From: Epithemia pelagica
Taxonomy: Eukaryota; Bacillariophyta; Bacillariophyceae; Surirellales; Surirellaceae
Direction of reading: 5' to 3'
DNA length: 64,000 bases
Assembly (NCBI GenBank): GCA_946965045.2
Contig: OX337234.1
Coordinates: 992,001-1,056,000 of the forward strand
The notes beneath the pieces were generated by a model. It was not told the DNA's origin and did not search any database. It saw only the letters and a list, made by a program, of their open reading frames with translations. Position numbers and translations under genes: made by a program. Each line of letters begins with the position of its first letter. Positions within the stretch are counted from its first letter, which is position 1. Positions 43,209 to 53,351 of this stretch are shown piece after piece.

Positions 43209-43270
43209 CAAATGCGCCCGAAAGAGACGACGAAACGACGAAACACGACAGATAGAAAAGGTAAAGCCGA
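43209..43270 (-). promoter_or_regulatory. Displaced upstream sequence of the LRR gene, shared with the kinase-like gene
   Basis: Reading across the hAT element (35870-35889 then 43209-43257) gives about 65 bp similar to 48312-48372, which lies about 90-150 bp upstream of the kinase-like gene. Shared runs include GTTTGACGT, TGACCAAA, CCGAAAGAGA and GACGAAACAC. Both genes are on the minus strand at a similar distance. It may be a common promoter/leader element or a duplicated segment. Confidence 0.6.
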
Positions 43271-43911
43271 TCCATGTTCGGCTAGGTAGGCTCAGTACAT
43301 TAAGCTACGTAGTACTATTTTCATCACTGTAACAAGTGGGGCGAATGGTCACAAATCGAAAACTTGCGGCCACGAGAAACAATGCCATCACTCGACAATG
43401 GTCGAAGAAATCACCCCCATGGCAATAACTTCATGGATAATTGAGCCTAACTGAATCACTTTTAGAATAATACTCTTGAATACTAGAGCAACTATGGGTT
43501 CAATTTGATTCAGTCACCGTTGAGAAATGAATGAGTTAGGAAGGTTTTTGGATTACATCACCACAGAAAAATGAGTATACCTTTTGATCCAACGCGACAA
43601 ATCTTCTGTAGCTGCAGAACACAGTAATACTAGCAAACTCAAACAACTTACAGTAGTAGGATGTTGATGCGATGCATCGGTAAATGCATGCGGCATCAAC
43701 GGATCTCGCCGTCATCGTGGAGTGTTTTTGCATTTTTTCGGACTTCCCACCATTTCAGGTATGACGTGTACTATGGGATTTTATGTACGCTACGTAGCTT
43801 TTGTACTGAACCTACTTAGCCGAACATGGATCGGCTTACCCGCCAGCCCTTTTAGCTCTGGATGCCGCACGTGCCGGCTCAGGGTCACGCCGACCGACGC
43901 GCCTGGCATGT
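43271..43911. other. Intergenic; nothing recognised
   Basis: About 640 bp between the hAT flank and the LINE fragment. The exact 5' edge of the LINE is not resolvable, but C-rich composition starts near 43930. Confidence 0.4.
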
Positions 43912-46020
43912 GTAAGTCAAGGTTACGAAGAAAACACAGCCTCCATCATGGACGACACCTCAGTGTGTCTACTCCACGAAGATCTCGAATGGTTTATCAA
44001 ACGCTTCTCCCAGCTAGGCAAACCAATGGGCATCGACATCAACCTGACAAAAACAAAAATCCTCACGGCAACCAACGGCTGTTCCCCGCTCAACGACCTC
44101 CCACAACAAAAAAAGGACGGCCTCCAAGCGGCCCTCACCCTGCTTTCCCCGGACAAACCCGAGAACGCGGAAATAAAAACAGGCGCGCGGTTCCTGGGCC
44201 AACCCATCGGCGCCCAAACCTTCACCACCCACTTCATCAACGACAGAATCGAGACAATCAAGAACAACACCAAAACCCTGCGACACCTCGACGACCTCCA
44301 AACCCAAAGCATATTATTTAAGTACTCCGCAATTCCGGCCCTGCTGCACCTCCTTCCAGCAGACATGGTGCAAGCAAACCCAAACTCCAACCACAGGACC
44401 AGCCTGTGGACCAGCCCCACCACGGCCGCCATCGACCGGTTGATTGCTGAGTTCCTGGCACAGCTGACATCGACTCAAACCAGCGCCATCCCCGAAATGG
44501 CAACGCTTATAGCTTCACTCCCACAACGCCTGGGGGGACTCGGCTACCACCATGCCGCCGCCTCGGCATTCCCACGTCTACTGACACAGACAGCCAGAGC
44601 CATCACACTGGCCCAAGCCAAGACCACGCCGATTCCGCAACCACACCGTCGACGCTACACCAACTGGGAACAGAGCGAAGACCCCCGCCTGACATCCTTC
44701 CGCAGGGGCCTGGCCATCCTCACCAACGAATATGCCGACGATGCGATCGTCACTCCAAACCGATTTGACCGGACCACCCACAGATGCCAAACCAGCCACA
44801 TCCTTAAAACACACGTCGTCGCAAAACTCTTCCAAGCAACACCACCGGAACACCGATCGGTCCTCCCATCGCTGCTGTCCCCAATGACCAGCATGGCCAT
44901 GCACATGCCACGGCCAGCGGTCCGATTCCGCCTGGATAACCAAGTCTTTTGCACCGCCATCCGGCAAAAACTGCGAATACCGCTGTTCCCCTCTCCCACG
45001 AACACACAGCGCAACACATGTCGGTGCACTGCCAAGCGCACCCTCGACCCGGAAGGGGACCACCTCTTCAACTGCGCCGCAGCATCGAAGACGGCCCTTT
45101 CCAATGCGATACGGGACACGCTCTACGACGTACTCCGGCACACCGCACCAAAAGCCAAGATAGTCGATGGTCCCCATGATGTCCATGTGGAACCACCAGG
45201 TTTGGCACCAGAACACAGCCGAAACGTCTGCCCCGCCGACGTCGGCTTACGACTCTCACAGCCCGACAGCAACCAGCACTTCCACTACGTTGCCATAGAC
45301 ATCACCGTGCCCCCTCCACAGAAACGCGACTCTGCGCTTGACCCGTCCGACCCCATCCAAATTGCTCACGAAGCCTCCAGGACGCATCAAGACGCAGCCC
45401 GTGCTAAATTCTGTCGAGACCCGGACATGGCCCAGCACCTCCACCGCCACGGAGTGTACCTCTTGCCGTTTACCGTTGACCATTTAGGATCACTGGGATC
45501 CTTCGCCCAAACCCTTCTTTCCCACCCAGACAACCACCCCCACCAGTTCTCTACAGCGATACCTCCACCATGGACTACCCCTCACTTTGGCAAGACGGCT
45601 GCACGCAGCACTGCCCATCCAACCGCCTTCGCCTTGTTCCAAGAACTCGAACATGCACCACGGTACATCTTCGATAAAACCAACAACCACAACGACAATT
45701 CCAAATTCCACTACCCCGAAGCCCACATCTTCTCTCTCTCCCACTACGCCAAAGCATCCTTATCCCATGCCATCATCTCCTCCTTAGCCACCCACGCAAA
45801 CACTCAGATCAGCGCCATCCAAGAATCCACTGACAAGCAACGATTCCGCAACACCCAAATCACAAATCTGGCAACACCAAATTTTGCTCCGGTCACTCCA
45901 CTCTATTCCCCCCGATCGCTCTCGGATTTCTTCCCAGACAGCGGCAGCCCCCACCTCCTATGCCTCCCGACCGCCTAGGAGTAACCATATAGTAGCATAA
46001 ACCCGTAGTAGAAAAAAAAA
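43912..46020 (+). mobile_element. 5'-truncated LINE-type retrotransposon
   Basis: Contains only the end of the reverse transcriptase and the downstream domains. It ends in CCCGTAGTAG followed by a run of nine A at about 46011-46019. The base composition is strikingly C-rich compared with both flanks. The 5' boundary is approximate and no target-site duplication was identified. Confidence 0.7.
43948..45978 (+). CDS. LINE ORF fragment: end of reverse transcriptase plus CCHC-like knuckle and restriction-like endonuclease
   Basis: The intact 676-codon frame begins at the RT catalytic motif (SIMDDTSVCLL, the Y/F-x-DD box; the preceding RT motifs are absent). GIDINLTKTKIL and FLGQPIG follow, as in the RT D/E motifs and thumb. 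Near residues 355-380 is CRCTAKRTLDPEGDHLFNC, and then CPADVGLRL with YVAIDITVPPP about 30 residues later. This matches the C-x-C...D..G.H...C knuckle followed by a PD-(D/E)xK-type endonuclease seen at the C-terminus of some LINE groups. With its first half gone, this copy cannot transpose itself. Confidence 0.75.
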   Translation: MDDTSVCLLHEDLEWFIKRFSQLGKPMGIDINLTKTKILTATNGCSPLNDLPQQKKDGLQAALTLLSPDKPENAEIKTGARFLGQPIGAQTFTTHFINDRIETIKNNTKTLRHLDDLQTQSILFKYSAIPALLHLLPADMVQANPNSNHRTSLWTSPTTAAIDRLIAEFLAQLTSTQTSAIPEMATLIASLPQRLGGLGYHHAAASAFPRLLTQTARAITLAQAKTTPIPQPHRRRYTNWEQSEDPRLTSFRRGLAILTNEYADDAIVTPNRFDRTTHRCQTSHILKTHVVAKLFQATPPEHRSVLPSLLSPMTSMAMHMPRPAVRFRLDNQVFCTAIRQKLRIPLFPSPTNTQRNTCRCTAKRTLDPEGDHLFNCAAASKTALSNAIRDTLYDVLRHTAPKAKIVDGPHDVHVEPPGLAPEHSRNVCPADVGLRLSQPDSNQHFHYVAIDITVPPPQKRDSALDPSDPIQIAHEASRTHQDAARAKFCRDPDMAQHLHRHGVYLLPFTVDHLGSLGSFAQTLLSHPDNHPHQFSTAIPPPWTTPHFGKTAARSTAHPTAFALFQELEHAPRYIFDKTNNHNDNSKFHYPEAHIFSLSHYAKASLSHAIISSLATHANTQISAIQESTDKQRFRNTQITNLATPNFAPVTPLYSPRSLSDFFPDSGSPHLLCLPTA

Positions 46021-46255
46021 GCCATTGACGATTGACGAGATGGCAACTTTTGCTCCAGCATATCGATGCCGATCATGGCACTGTATTGTGCTTTTAAAAG
46101 TTTACCTACGGACAGAATACTCTTCCTGGACATGCCATGGTGACCAATGTCGCCTATTTTCCCGATACTCAGGACGGTGCCTCTGTCTCGGTGGGCGGAT
46201 CGACACAAGCCAGTTGATCTCTTCTAGAGGTACGGTCCAAGTATCTTCTTCTCAT

Positions 46256-48223
46256 CTACGTGGGAGTAATAAGTGCTGACCAGTTGACGGCCGCGAAAAT
46301 GTCTTCCATGAACGAAGCACACGCACCGTCAAGACGGCTCTTCACATCCTTTTCGCTCTCACCTGGCTGCTCTACTCGTAACTTCTCCTCGTGGATTTTC
46401 TCCTTCAGCATTTTCATGTACAGGTTATCGTGGTGAATGCTCGCGTTCCTTCCAAGGCGTATAAAATTAGACTTCAGTTCGGCCATACGCTGAATAGTTG
46501 CACGGGTAAGTGGTTTGCCCAAAACATGCGCAGTGTCAAAATCGATGATCTGGACACTGAAAGAACCGTTGTCAAGCTTCTTCCACATTATGTTCGACAG
46601 GTAGAGATCCATATGGACCACTCCCTTTTCATGCATGTCATCAACCACAGTTTCCATCGTCGAAACCAGAGTATCCCGATCATCAGAGTCGTCTGGAAGA
46701 CCAATGCGGTAACCCACCAATTTTTGAAAAATCATGGCATCACAATTGCATTGTTTATCTTTCAGCCTGATAGCAAGAGGGAGGCAAGCATACGAAGTCC
46801 CTCCCAGCCGACTCGTAACTCCCAGCATATGAGTGACGGATGTACCCTTGTACTCCAAAACTGGAAAGAAGTCATCCATCAACTTGCAGTGATATTTCGC
46901 TGGATCCAAGCCCATTTTGACGGACGACAGGTTGTTCAACGAATTTACGAATTGTGCTACTTCTGTCTTATGACGTGTCATTACTCCTTCTCGCATTCCG
47001 AAGTGTCTGACAACCGGAGCACCGGCGTAACAAAGCATACGGCTGGGAGGCTGGGTTTATCTGGGCTACTCGGTCCGAGCATGTAAACCGCTGCCACTTG
47101 AACGAGACTGCCTGTCGTTGTAAACAGCGGAACAACAATTCTTGAAGGAGGGATTCCAGCTCGGGCCATTGCAACGGCCGCATTTGTCGCCATTGCAATT
47201 CCCTCTCCATGGCCTGAGTCCGGAGATGCAGCCGTGTCCTGAGTCTCGAAGATGGAGGTTGTGATAAACCTGACGGGCAGAGAAGCAGCAAGATGCGTCA
47301 ATGGCTCCGTGTGAAAATACGCATCGGGATAACTACTAGGGGTGGCAATCCCACCAGTGAGGCCAATGTCTCCCAGTGTACGCCTTGTTCCCTGTTCCAA
47401 ACCATCTTTAAAGATTCGTTGCGTTGTAATATGACCATCGAATTGCTTGGCGATGAAGTCCAAGTGGTCAACTTGGACGGTTCTGACTGTCGCGTCCTCG
47501 CTGGTTTCCGGTACCGATTCGAGGGTGTATATAGTTCCTTGACATACGAAAGCCGCAGAGAGCTTGTCAATGACCTTTTCTTCCACGGCCGTGGGAGGCG
47601 TTTCAAACTTTCTGGTAAAGAGTGTCCGGATCTGTTCCGGAATGAGGTGATTGTGGAATACAGGCGGCAATGTGGCGACTCCCTGCATCGTCCGACTGCC
47701 ATTTGTTGTGAAGCAAGAGGCAGTTGCTTGATGAGGCTCTGTAATTTTGTACCGCTTTGCTTCTTGCTTTCGTTGTTGTGCTTCTGCGGCCCGCTTCTTT
47801 CTTAGAACTTGTCCCCAGAAGCTCGTTGAAAAGTGTTCCAGAAACCAGCTGTTTCCGTCGTCAACAGTAATCTCTTCGAAATGGTCGTCAAGCCATGCCT
47901 TTGCAGCCAGTAGCAAGTCCCTCTTCGCAGAAGGGAACAACTTTTTTGATGCCTGGTCATCGAAATCAAAGAAATCCTGCTTCCCAGCTTGCATATAAAA
48001 GGTATCGATACTTTTTATACCTCTGTCCTCAAAAGCTATCCGTTGTTCCTCCCGCAATGTTGTTATTTTCACAAAATGTTCCCATGCGTTTCTACGAACT
48101 TCGACGTCAGCTGTATTATCTCCGCCCATTGTCTCAAAGATATCTGGGTCGTTGTTACAACAGGTTCTCTGCGGCGCTGTTACCTTTGCCACGAATGACT
48201 GTCGAGTTTTTGAGAGAAGCCAT
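46256..48223 (-). pseudogene. Protein-kinase-like gene with one frameshift and an altered DFG motif
   Basis: The upstream frame (first ATG 48129) encodes about 380 residues, including a charged coiled segment (LRKKRAAEAQQRKQEAKRY). It runs into a stop at 46981. The homologous continuation is in another frame from about 47060 to 46256; the frames overlap by only some 80 bp. I found no good intron there; a 34-bp GT-AG candidate leads to a stop. The second frame has the kinase catalytic loop GVVHMDLYLSNIMW (HxDxxxxN) and IIDFDTAH, where DFG is DFD, so activity may be reduced. An ATG at 48223 could join through a 40-bp GTAACA...CCCAG segment. It is either a recent pseudogene or the sequence has an error. 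Confidence 0.6.
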
Positions 48224-48699
48224 GGCGGTTGGTCTACACGGATAAGAATAAGTTACTCCCAAGTTTTGGACAGATTTCCCGTTTTGTTCGCTAAATCGCT
48301 CGAGGGTCTGTCGGTTTGACGTGATGACCAAACAAATCCGTCCGAAAGAGATGACGAAACACGGCAGATAGGGAGTGGAGCCGGGGTTCCGTTTTGATTC
48401 TTTCGAGTTTTGATGTAATTGGACCAGACCCAGTCAATAGGATGCACCCACAGTGAGAGAACGAGTCCAGTCTCATCAACAATTACAAGCTGATCTATAT
48501 GGACCAGGCATGTAGTAACTAGCGACCGAGACTACAGCAAAGTTTCAGGATGCACCAGTGTGGTCATGACATAATTTGTCAGGAAAGCGTTCGCGCTTTT
48601 GATCATCATGAAGGCAACACAACTTGATGCCACCACTCCGTGGTGCAAGAGCCAGAACGGGACCAGCAACGATTGTGCTTCGCGTCCAAGGCGAAAGTT
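48224..48699. other. Intergenic, divergent promoters
   Basis: Contains the upstream element shared with the LRR gene (48312-48372) and otherwise nothing recognised. Confidence 0.5.
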
Positions 48700-48872
48700 A
48701 TGGCCATTCTAGCCTTTGCCGTGTGCATGCTCTCTGCTTTGTACAACTTAATCGGATGTAGTCGAACGGCGAATCAGAGCCATGCTTTGCCAAAGAAAAG
48801 CAACCTTCGTCGCCCCATTTCACAAATCAGCTTAATCGGAGAACGGAACAATGGAACTCGATGGATATCTGG

Positions 48873-48955
48873 GTAAGTTCCAATCCTGTTTGTCCCTTGA
48901 TTCAGCTAGCAACGATCTTTTGCTAATATATATATATCTTCCTCGTACTTCACAG
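48873..48955 (+). other. Intron of the sulfotransferase-like gene
   Basis: 83 bp; GTAAGT donor, TA-rich interior and CTTCACAG acceptor. It joins GG/T into a Gly codon. Confidence 0.75.
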
Positions 48956-49006
48956 TCACCTAGAAAAATGCTTTGGCGGTCGGATCAAAGTCGTAAGAGA
49001 ACTAAC

Positions 49007-49165
49007 TGTCTTGTTCCAGTCGATACCTTATTCAACGTGCAAATTAAAAGATATTATAAGGCTAAACCACTAATGTAAGGATCCCCAAAATAGTAACCAT
49101 GTAAACGGTAAAACCCCCAAAGATTTCCCATATCCGGGTTTTGTTCCCACGACCCGAATAAGACA
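49007..49165 (-). repeat. 3' LTR of the Copia-type element
   Basis: 159 bp, apparently identical to 60180-60338. Preceded by TAAC, the target duplication. Confidence 0.92.
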
Positions 49166-49196
49166 GTCCCCGCAAAGTGTAGCTCACCCCGAGAAT

Positions 49197-52100
49197 TCAC
49201 TTTGTTGTCCCCCGCGGTTGTGAGGGAGGTCCCCGGTCCCCAAATGCCGATGAATATGTGAACTGTGAGATCAAGTTATTTCTTCGACTCTGGGGAAGCA
49301 TCTTGGTAAACAAGTCAGCAATGTTGGTCTCCGTGTCTTCCTTGCCGACTCTGACGATTCCTGCGGCTGCCGCTTCACGGACCGAATGATAGTTGATGGC
49401 GTTGTGTCGCTTGCTCAGGATGGATGAAGGTATGCTGGTATTTTTGACAACGCCTCGATTGTCACAGAGAATATTGGCCGGACCGACAACCGGAACACCG
49501 AACATTCGCAACTTATACCGCATCCCAACAATCAACTCTTTGGCGATTCTCATCGCCACGAATTCGCTCCCGAAACTGGATGTTTCCACGGTATTTTGGC
49601 GTTTTGAGAACCAAAGGATCGGAGCGTTCTGCAAGAACACCAATATGCCTGTGTGGGATCGACGCGTGACGACATTCCCAGCGTGATCTGCGTCCACGAA
49701 GCACGTGATTTCCACCGGATTCCCAAGTGGTGTCGGCATGTCTGCTGGTACTTCTTCCGCTACGTCCCCGTAAAACTCTTTCCACTCTTCGATCGGTGTC
49801 TGCGCGAAACAACTCTCGTCTAGCTTCACTGTGACAGGGTCGAATACCATCTTGAGCTTCGGATGAGATTTGAGGAATGAAAACACGCAATACACAGCTT
49901 CAAGATGTCCCTTCCGCGGATTTGCTAGATACTGTGACATGATCGAAACTTCCAAGTAGATATCCACGCGGCCAATCTCGACCGCCCATCTCAACACACC
50001 AATCAGCTGTTGGTACCGAGCTCTCATCTTATCATCCAGCTCCTCAGAAGTATCAAGCTCGGGCTTGTACGAAGTTTCGATTGGTACCCGCGCAGTTGTT
50101 TTGAGATGTTTTCCGTCCCCGTCTTCCAGCAACAATTGCTCCACCACTTTGATCGCGTTATTTACGTACTTCTCGCTGGACATACCCCATGCCGTTCCCC
50201 CTGTGGGCAGGTTGTGTTGGTACACCTGCGCCCCCAGGTACGTGGTCGGTGGTCCGATACTCCCTTTCTTTATCTTGTAATGGCGGTCTATCTCCTCAAA
50301 CACTGGTTCAGGCTTGTGGCTGACAAGCAAGATGTCATCAACGTAAACTAAAATCAGCTCATAGTACGGTTCCCCATTGTCACGCTTTCGTTCCCGTCGT
50401 AGGACACATGGATCCGCCTTGGTATCAACATATCCCATGTCATAGAGAGTGCTCACCAGCGTCGCTCGCCAACTGGCTCCCGAGGATTTTAGCCCGTAAA
50501 GCGCTCTTGTCATCACGCACACCTTCCCTTGAAACTCTGAACCCACTTCCGCTCCACCTAGGAACCAAATCTTCTCGCGACATGGCGCATTAAGGTAGGC
50601 ATTTCCAATGTCACAAGCCAGTACGTCTAGGTCATTCAAGGCTGCGATTAGAAACGCTATCCGAATTGAATCGCGACTCACAACGCTCGAATAAGTAAGA
50701 CTTGATGGGGCATCTGTCATGTGCCCACCAGCCACCAATCTGGCTTTTCTCGTCAGGTCCATCTTCACATCGAAAACCATGTGGCACTTGATTTCCGTGT
50801 ACCCTATTAGCTGTCGCCCTGCTCGCACCTCCGCAAGCACGAGATCGTCGCGAGCCTCCCAGGCCACCTTCACGACTCCTAGTTCCTTCGCGATCGCGTC
50901 CCGCCAGAACGTCGTCCCCGTCTCTTTGTCAAACTGTAACGCCTCTTCCACGGAATGTGGCAGTCGCACCCCATACTTGTGTGTCAGTTTCCAATACTTT
51001 TTCTGCTTCTTCTTTTTCCCAACGACCTTGTTTATGATCCTTCGTTTGTGATTCATGACACGTGGCACCCACCAGTGGAATGCCGGTTCCTGCTCTAACC
51101 CTTGTGCGACTATATATTCTGCTAACTCTATGGGGTATCCGTCCTTTGCTTCCCGAAGCGGTATCCATGACTGACTCCCATCCTTCCATTCAATCGCAAT
51201 TTCCCACCCTTTCGTCGTTCTTCTTGGTACCTTGTTCCCATTCTTGGACACTATGAAACCGTCGTCCTTCCCAACGGCGTCCCCGTTTTTCCTGTGCCCA
51301 ATGATCTCGCTCATGATTGCGAACTGTCGACCTTGATCATCCAGCTGCGAATACAGCGACTCCGCAATGACATTGGCGGTGTATTCCTGGATGACACCTC
51401 CAGGGAAACTCACATCGTAAGCTCTACTGTCAAAGAGTGGATTCTTGTGCCTCGTTCCGATTGGTTTGCCATCTAACCCTTTCTTCCTCTTCACTACCGT
51501 CCCGAGCAACGTTTCACCGCCAACGTCTAACTGGATTTGCGCCCCCAAGTAGTTGTCATACTCCTCGCCAAGGTCGTCCGCTTCTGGCTTCGGTTCCTGG
51601 ATCATCTTCCCGTATTCTTCATCCGTCGGAATTACACCTTTTACTTGAGTGTCGTCCTCGACCGGTTCCTCTACGTCCTCCAAAAATCCTGGTCCCTTGC
51701 TCTCCCAATCCACAAAATTCGTATCGTCGAGGCGCTGCTCAACAATCAACCGGAACTCTTGAATCTTTGCCGTGATGGCTGGTTCCGCCTGTTCCTGCTC
51801 CGTCACATGTTGCACGGTTGTCCTTGCCAACACTTTTCCTGCTTTAGTGAGAATCCAATAACAAAGGTCGCTGCCAATTCGATGCGCTATCCCCAGCCAG
51901 AACCCAAGGTGACGATGTTCATCCGACGTATCGGCTTTGGTGTTGTCATGATACCAGACAATATCGAAAAACTGGAAATCGATCCACTCCGAGATGTCGG
52001 GTGTCTCGCCTGTAAGTCGTTCTATGCCGCTGCGGCTGTCATGTCCCCGGGCGACGCGACTAAGTACACCCGACTCATGAACCAACCCATAATCCCACAG

Positions 52101-53351
52101 ACGACGAGGAACCCGACAATCAACCATGCGGCGATGCCATCGTTGTTTGAGAAGCCCGATCTCTCGCTCGGCACGATGGTTCTGCTTGCTCGTGCCCTTT
52201 TCGGCCCATTTGAGGTCAATTCGATGGAAGCGGCTTAATTTCGTGAACTGCGTGGCGGCCCCCGTTTGCTCGCCGGCCAAATCCGCCGTCAGACCATCCG
52301 GAACCCCAACTTCATCAATAAAACGGGCCAATGCTTGGCCGACATGTGCCTTGGAAGCGAGTGGGTAAACGGCCGTGTACTGTCCGTCCGTGAATACTTG
52401 CGCACATTTGTGTCCCGAAAGTGATGTCGTCCGAGCGAAAAGCGTATCCGTATAGAACCGACTATTCAATCTATTCCGATGCAATGCCAAGTTGTCAACA
52501 CGATATCGTCGCGTTATAGGCGTGACAGCTGTCCGGATACCCTGTTGGGTGGTGACGCGGAGGGTTTTCCGCGCGGTTTCCAACCCAATCTTCCATTTCT
52601 TGCTGAGATTTTCCGGTGAAACGGTCGAGTGACGGTCCGAGCCGAGACCGCCGACCGATCTGAGACTGTCGAGTCGCTGCCCCACGGCCACAGGATCGCA
52701 TGCGCTAGAGACCGCGCCAATTTCGAGTGAGATCTCTTCACGTGCATCATCTAGCGGGCTACGATTGTGTAAGCTCAAATCCACACTTTTTGGGTCCCAT
52801 AACTCTTGACGCGTCAAAGTCACCGCAGGTAAAGTCTCAATTTCATGCTTGGTAGGCGCGCGGGACTCAAAGTAAATAGTCGTCCCCTGTATCTCGAAGG
52901 GAATATATAACCCGTCGGCCGTGATGCCAAATCCTTCGTCCTCCTTCCTTGTGGGGTCATCGCGAACCACATGCCCACAATACCGAATTTGATTTTGATT
53001 CAAGAGAGTCTTCTTTAGTGCGCTACCAAACCACAACATTTGGTGGCCGATTAAGATGTATTCTACTCCTGTACTTTTCTCTCGGATGCATGTGGCACAT
53101 GTCGCTATCGGTACGTATTGACCTCCTACCTGTTGTCCCATAAAGTCACTAACCTTGCATTCCATTCCTGTTGTTTCCATGAGTGTCCAATTGACACCAG
53201 CGCAGGAGGTGTCTGCCATCGTATCCATTTCGTTGCATGCAACATCATTCCCATTCCCAGTGCCGATTCCCATGTTTCCTATGCTACAATCCACCGTCTT
53301 GTCAGTGGTCACCTCACGCCTGGCCCCACAAGTAACCACTGATGCCTGGCG
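49197..53351 (-). CDS. Copia-type pol polyprotein (protease-integrase-RT-RNase H)
   Basis: About 1384 codons in the same frame as gag, separated only by a TGA. N-terminal region: the protease-like motif EMDTMADTSCAG, then the conserved Cys-rich GAG-pre-integrase type region. Integrase core: FTDGQYTAVYPL, LTADLAGEQ and NHRAEREIGLLKQRW, giving D, D and E. Reverse transcriptase: LDVLACDIGNAYLNAP and LILVYVDDILLVSH (the YVDD box). RNase H: ITCFVDADHAGN and VETSSFGSEFVAMRIA. This order (integrase before RT) defines Ty1/Copia. The frame is fully open, so the pol product could be functional. Confidence 0.95.
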   Translation of the reverse strand, partial: RQASVVTCGARREVTTDKTVDCSIGNMGIGTGNGNDVACNEMDTMADTSCAGVNWTLMETTGMECKVSDFMGQQVGGQYVPIATCATCIREKSTGVEYILIGHQMLWFGSALKKTLLNQNQIRYCGHVVRDDPTRKEDEGFGITADGLYIPFEIQGTTIYFESRAPTKHEIETLPAVTLTRQELWDPKSVDLSLHNRSPLDDAREEISLEIGAVSSACDPVAVGQRLDSLRSVGGLGSDRHSTVSPENLSKKWKIGLETARKTLRVTTQQGIRTAVTPITRRYRVDNLALHRNRLNSRFYTDTLFARTTSLSGHKCAQVFTDGQYTAVYPLASKAHVGQALARFIDEVGVPDGLTADLAGEQTGAATQFTKLSRFHRIDLKWAEKGTSKQNHRAEREIGLLKQRWHRRMVDCRVPRRLWDYGLVHESGVLSRVARGHDSRSGIERLTGETPDISEWIDFQFFDIVWYHDNTKADTSDEHRHLGFWLGIAHRIGSDLCYWILTKAGKVLARTTVQHVTEQEQAEPAITAKIQEFRLIVEQRLDDTNFVDWESKGPGFLEDVEEPVEDDTQVKGVIPTDEEYGKMIQEPKPEADDLGEEYDNYLGAQIQLDVGGETLLGTVVKRKKGLDGKPIGTRHKNPLFDSRAYDVSFPGGVIQEYTANVIAESLYSQLDDQGRQFAIMSEIIGHRKNGDAVGKDDGFIVSKNGNKVPRRTTKGWEIAIEWKDGSQSWIPLREAKDGYPIELAEYIVAQGLEQEPAFHWWVPRVMNHKRRIINKVVGKKKKQKKYWKLTHKYGVRLPHSVEEALQFDKETGTTFWRDAIAKELGVVKVAWEARDDLVLAEVRAGRQLIGYTEIKCHMVFDVKMDLTRKARLVAGGHMTDAPSSLTYSSVVSRDSIRIAFLIAALNDLDVLACDIGNAYLNAPCREKIWFLGGAEVGSEFQGKVCVMTRALYGLKSSGASWRATLVSTLYDMGYVDTKADPCVLRRERKRDNGEPYYELILVYVDDILLVSHKPEPVFEEIDRHYKIKKGSIGPPTTYLGAQVYQHNLPTGGTAWGMSSEKYVNNAIKVVEQLLLEDGDGKHLKTTARVPIETSYKPELDTSEELDDKMRARYQQLIGVLRWAVEIGRVDIYLEVSIMSQYLANPRKGHLEAVYCVFSFLKSHPKLKMVFDPVTVKLDESCFAQTPIEEWKEFYGDVAEEVPADMPTPLGNPVEITCFVDADHAGNVVTRRSHTGILVFLQNAPILWFSKRQNTVETSSFGSEFVAMRIAKELIVGMRYKLRMFGVPVVGPANILCDNRGVVKNTSIPSSILSKRHNAINYHSVREAAAAGIVRVGKEDTETNIADLFTKMLPQSRRNNLISQFTYSSAFGDRGPPSQPRGTTK

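Noticed and set aside
47005-47038. 34-bp GT-AG intron in the kinase-like gene
   Set aside because: It is very short, and splicing leads into a frame that stops after about 12 codons.
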